A stretch of 64,000 nucleotides of DNA, from assembly GCF_000018865.1 (NCBI RefSeq), contig NC_010175.1, positions 5,146,001 through 5,210,000 of the forward strand. Direction: 5' to 3'. Below are positions 61,331 to 64,000 of this stretch, piece after piece (position 1 is the first letter of the stretch; each line of letters opens with the position of its first letter). This DNA is from Chloroflexus aurantiacus J-10-fl (GTDB taxonomy: Bacteria; Chloroflexota; Chloroflexia; Chloroflexales; Chloroflexaceae). Position numbers and translations under genes: made by a program. The notes under the pieces are model-generated. The model saw only the letters and a program-made list of their open reading frames with translations, did not search any database and was not told the DNA's origin.

Positions 61331-61629
61331 ACGGTATCTGTACCGTTCACCCGACCATCCACGGGATGCGGTGAATAGGAATGTCTTGCACGGCGTGCAA
61401 TGGATGGTTGTTCAGAGGTGATTGCAGCCGCTACGCCCCCCTCTCTCGCGCAGCGCTATGCCTTACCCATACCCAGGTTATCAACCGCTTCGCTCATCAG
61501 TCGAACCTATCTCATTGTGCGCGATCCTGGGCACTATCGCGTTGCATCGCTGTCGCGTGGGTCTCACGTCACGAATGGGCAGCGGATGGTCGCAGTGCTA
61601 GCGGCGGTAGACGGTGTATCAGACCGTGG

Positions 61630-61785
61630 GGCAGGCAGGAAGCCTGCCGGCAGGGCCAGCACCTGACAGCGGTAGCGGGGATGCCGGCACGCAGGCCGGG
61701 CTGCCTGCGCCACAGGGAGCACTTGCAGCCCAGCCTAACGCAGCGCGACATGTGGGTACTGCATAGCCCAGCGGGGGCCGGGTGG
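61630..61785 (-). repeat. Dispersed repeat, arm 2 of a distant inverted pair
   Basis: The minus strand carries the same blocks as 30940-31075 (TACCCACATGTCGCGCTGCG, then TTAGGC and GCAAGTGCTCCCTGTGG). Confidence 0.6.
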
Positions 61786-61978
61786 GGCAAATCACACATT
61801 AGCCCTGCGCTCAGCGCACGGGCAAGTCGCGCACAATCTCTCTCCCTGGCACTGCATCTGACCGCGAAGGTACGGAACGCCCGCGACAACCTGCTAACGA
61901 GCTGCCGGTAGCAAACCCGACAGATCTGGCAAACAGAAAGCTGTACAGCATTGGTCAAGATGTTGTCTAACACACGAC

Positions 61979-62008
61979 AACGGGACGGGTTTTGAAACCC
62001 GTCCCGTT
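61979..62008 (-). terminator. Terminator-like palindrome after the SQR gene
   Basis: AACGGGACGGGTTT and its exact complement enclose TG, an almost continuous 30-bp palindrome, 80 bp after the SQR stop codon. No T-run follows on the minus strand. Confidence 0.55.
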
Positions 62009-62087
62009 ATCGCAATTCATGACGGCAATAAGACAAAGGGTTCTTGCTGGCGGTAATTATATCAACTTTAGAAACCCTCACCCCTTC

Positions 62088-63278
62088 TTACATCCGACCA
62101 CGCAGCATACCGTTCCAGTACATCGCCGGCAAGCCGTATGCCTTCAGCGCATACATACTGTAGCGCTCCTGGGACTGATCGAAGGGGAAGCTCTCTTTGG
62201 GTTGGTTGGTATAATCGAACTCAGCCAGGATCAGGCTGCCATAACCGGTCACCAACGGACACGAGGTATAGCCGTCGTAAGTGGCAGGCAGTGTCTCATT
62301 TGCCATTGCTGCCATCAGATTCGCAACCAGTACCGGTGCCTGCTTACGGATCGCTGCTCCTGTCTTCGATGTCGGCAGATTCGAGCAGTCGCCCAGGCTA
62401 AAGACGTTGGGATAGCGCACGTGCTGCAACGTATGCTTATCAACCTCTACCCAACCGGTCGTATGGGCCAACTTACTGCTCTTGATCACATCCGGCGCAC
62501 TCATCGGCGGTGTTACGTGCAACATATCGAAGTGAACAGTCACCGTCTCCTTCGTTGCCAGATTCATGAACACCGCTTCACGTGCTTCGCCGCGCACTTC
62601 AATCAGATCGTGCTGGTAATGAACATCGATACCCTTGCGCGCAACAACCCGATTTAGCGCATCAGCATACTTCTTGACGGCAAAGATTGCTGTACCGGCA
62701 TGGTAGAAGTTAAGCTTGCTCTGCTGGCGAGCACCTGATCGGCGGAAGTAGTCATCGGCCAGATAGACGATCTTCTGCGGCGCGCCACCACACTTAATCG
62801 GCGTACTCGGATGGGTGAAGACCGCATTGCCACCGCGGAACGTGCGAATATTCTGCCACGTATACTCAACGGTGTCATACGAGTAGTTCGAGCAAACCCC
62901 ATTCTTCCCCAGCGTCTCCGGCAGACCCTTGATCTTGCCCCAATCAATTTGAATGCCCAATGCCACAACCAGATAGTCGTAGGTGATAGTCTCACCGTTG
63001 CTCAGGGTCAAACTATTCGCATCAGGGTCAAAAGCCTTGACTGCTTCCTTGATCCATGTCACGCCGGGTGGAATATAATCGGCTTCCGGTCGTGCCGATT
63101 GCTCGCGGGGAAACACACCACCACCAACCAGCGTCCACAATGGCTGATAGTAATGGACCGTTGACGGTTCGATCAGCGCCACCTCTGGCGGATTCGGTTG
63201 ATCCATCAATTGGGCCGCAACGGTGAGACCGCCGGTACCACCACCGGCAATAACAACCTGATAGTGGCTCTTGGCCAT
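62088..63278 (-). CDS. sqr: Sulfide:quinone oxidoreductase-like flavoprotein
   Basis: A 396-residue FAD protein of the SQR/disulfide-reductase family; oxidises sulfide and passes electrons to the quinone pool at the membrane. The FAD motif is VVIAGGGTGGLTVA (GGGTGG at 12-17). Cys129 (GVCSNYS) and Cys163 (TPIKCGGAPQKI) are the two redox Cys expected for type II SQR; the third, earlier Cys of type I enzymes is missing. SLGDCSNLPTSKTGAA is the C-terminal FAD contact. ATG 63278 has AAAGAGG 6 bp upstream; the longer frame to 63323 is not supported. The DUF1641 gene is 64 bp upstream, probably in the same unit. Sulfide use fits a photosynthetic Chloroflexus. Confidence 0.9.
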   Translation of the reverse strand: MAKSHYQVVIAGGGTGGLTVAAQLMDQPNPPEVALIEPSTVHYYQPLWTLVGGGVFPREQSARPEADYIPPGVTWIKEAVKAFDPDANSLTLSNGETITYDYLVVALGIQIDWGKIKGLPETLGKNGVCSNYSYDTVEYTWQNIRTFRGGNAVFTHPSTPIKCGGAPQKIVYLADDYFRRSGARQQSKLNFYHAGTAIFAVKKYADALNRVVARKGIDVHYQHDLIEVRGEAREAVFMNLATKETVTVHFDMLHVTPPMSAPDVIKSSKLAHTTGWVEVDKHTLQHVRYPNVFSLGDCSNLPTSKTGAAIRKQAPVLVANLMAAMANETLPATYDGYTSCPLVTGYGSLILAEFDYTNQPKESFPFDQSQERYSMYALKAYGLPAMYWNGMLRGRM

Positions 63279-63342
63279 AGCAGTACCTCTTTCTCTTGCG
63301 AATAGCAGCTTGTGCTGCGACATGCCAGTAACGAGTTTCTAA

Positions 63343-64000
63343 CTAGCCCGGTAATTTCTGACCGAATCGTTCGGCGAAATTCAGGGCAAAACCGAGCGAC
63401 CGCTGGACATCGCGGTTGAACAGTGCTCCCAGTAACGCCATCGGCCCGGCCCGCCGTGGTTCGCGCTGAGCACTCACCAGCGCATGGGCCGCAGCCCCCA
63501 TAACCTGCAGGGTCTTGGGATCAAGCACACCCGAACTCATCAGGGCTTTCATTTCGTCGGATTGCATTAAGGCAACCAGATTGCGGAGCGCGACTAAACC
63601 CTGACGTGCCGTGTCTTCCAGATCGATGCCCTGTTTACGAATGGCTGCATAGAGTTCATCGATCATATCGACGGTCATCGCCGCAAAACCCGGTGCCTGC
63701 CGGGCCAGTTCATCGAGCGTTACCAGTTGTTCACTCAAGCCAGCCAGTGCTCGCAAGGTCGCCGGATCGGTTAACCGCTCAAGCGCGACGAGACCCACCT
63801 TCAATCGTTCGTCGATATCAACCCCGGCACTGGCAGCGTCACGGTACAACCCATCAACCGTGTCAGTCGCCATCGCCAGCAGCGCCGGCGCTTCATCGGC
63901 GAGGGTGTTGACCTTCGCCAGGTGCTGTTCAAGCCGATCCATCCGCTCCATCAACTGGTTGAGGAGTTCAGCAATGTGACCGACTTCCAGCGTGTGAACC
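63343..64000 (-). CDS. DUF1641 protein (partial, start beyond the window)
   Basis: A mainly helical protein with two similar halves (about APALLAMATDTVDGLYRDA and APGFAAMTVDMIDELYAAI, each followed by a GLVAL segment). DUF1641 genes are often found beside SQR or formate-dehydrogenase genes; the function is not known. A frame starting at TTG 63954 is possible, but the frame stays open to base 64000, reading VHTLEVGHIAELLNQLMERM, which continues the same helical pattern. The real start is therefore likely outside the window. It lies 64 bp before the SQR start. Confidence 0.8.
   Translation of the reverse strand, partial: VHTLEVGHIAELLNQLMERMDRLEQHLAKVNTLADEAPALLAMATDTVDGLYRDAASAGVDIDERLKVGLVALERLTDPATLRALAGLSEQLVTLDELARQAPGFAAMTVDMIDELYAAIRKQGIDLEDTARQGLVALRNLVALMQSDEMKALMSSGVLDPKTLQVMGAAAHALVSAQREPRRAGPMALLGALFNRDVQRSLGFALNFAERFGQKLPG

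Larger units (their letters stand above)
60732..62087. other. Gene-free repeat-rich region
   Basis: No credible gene in 1.35 kb. It contains a compound of incomplete GTAGGGGC palindromes (61014-61075), a MITE-like fragment (61085-61225), a palindrome (61298-61330), the second arm of the inverted dispersed repeat (61630-61785) and the SQR terminator (61979-62008). Confidence 0.7.

Overview
The window reads as a chromosomal stretch from a filamentous anoxygenic phototroph of the Chloroflexota, most likely Chloroflexus. That assignment is inferred from gene content and style. Isocitrate lyase and PEP carboxylase lie close together, a sulfide:quinone oxidoreductase sits beside a DUF1641 gene, isoprenoid synthesis uses the type 2 IPP isomerase, and Uma2, secreted FW-repeat and PMT-like proteins are present. 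The gene-free gaps are full of palindromic and MITE-like repeats. No rRNA, tRNA, CRISPR array or transposase gene was seen.

Region 1 (1-390) is the end of a sensor histidine kinase gene. Region 2 (about 485-23530) is the centrepiece: 14 consecutive plus-strand genes that look like one carbohydrate-utilisation operon. In order they encode a GH94 phosphorylase, a solute-binding lipoprotein, a very large solute-binding protein fused to N-terminal carbohydrate-binding-like modules, two sugar ABC permeases, an NHL-propeller/TPR/YIP1 membrane protein, a secreted DUF5696-like protein, two more sugar permeases, a GH144-type glucanase lipoprotein, a LacI regulator, a second GH144-type protein without signal peptide, a GH35-type enzyme and a GH3 beta-glucosidase. 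The enzyme set (GH144 + GH94 + GH3 + GH35) matches what is known for breakdown of beta-1,2-glucan (sophoro-oligosaccharides). Promoter and candidate LacI operators lie in front of the first gene. The fusion binding protein, the NHL-YIP1 protein and the DUF5696 protein have no established role and are the most promising undescribed part. No ATPase is encoded in the cluster, so a shared MsmK/MsmX-type ATPase elsewhere is expected.

Region 3 (23534-29306, minus) is a BMP/nucleoside-type ABC uptake system (lipoprotein, double ATPase, two permeases). It has a clear promoter and a roughly 180-nt structured leader, and a six-copy GC-rich tandem repeat is wedged between the binding protein and the ATPase genes. 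Region 4 (29456-37612) carries a secreted repeat protein, malQ, an fni-recF pair and a PAS-STAS sensor. Region 5 (38517-51029) carries a Uma2 protein with a long charged coiled coil, a FAD oxidoreductase, a serine hydrolase, a lipoate-ligase-like protein, an AlkZ-like glycosylase, a PMT-type glycosyltransferase, a ParB-like protein, a phosphoesterase and an orphan sensor kinase. Region 6 (51994-64000) carries ppc, aceA, a MazG-like pyrophosphohydrolase, a small helical protein, threonine dehydratase, an FtsW/RodA protein, SQR and a DUF1641 gene running off the end of the window.

The gaps at 27.1-27.9, 30.5-31.9, 37.6-38.5, 51.0-52.0, 54.7-55.7 and 60.7-62.1 kb hold several repeat families: short perfect palindromes built on GTAGGGGC/GCCCCTAC, a 336-bp MITE-like element with imperfect terminal inverted repeats, and smaller dispersed blocks. 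Many start codons were moved inward from the longest reading frame to the first start with a good ribosome binding site or signal peptide; each entry gives the reason.
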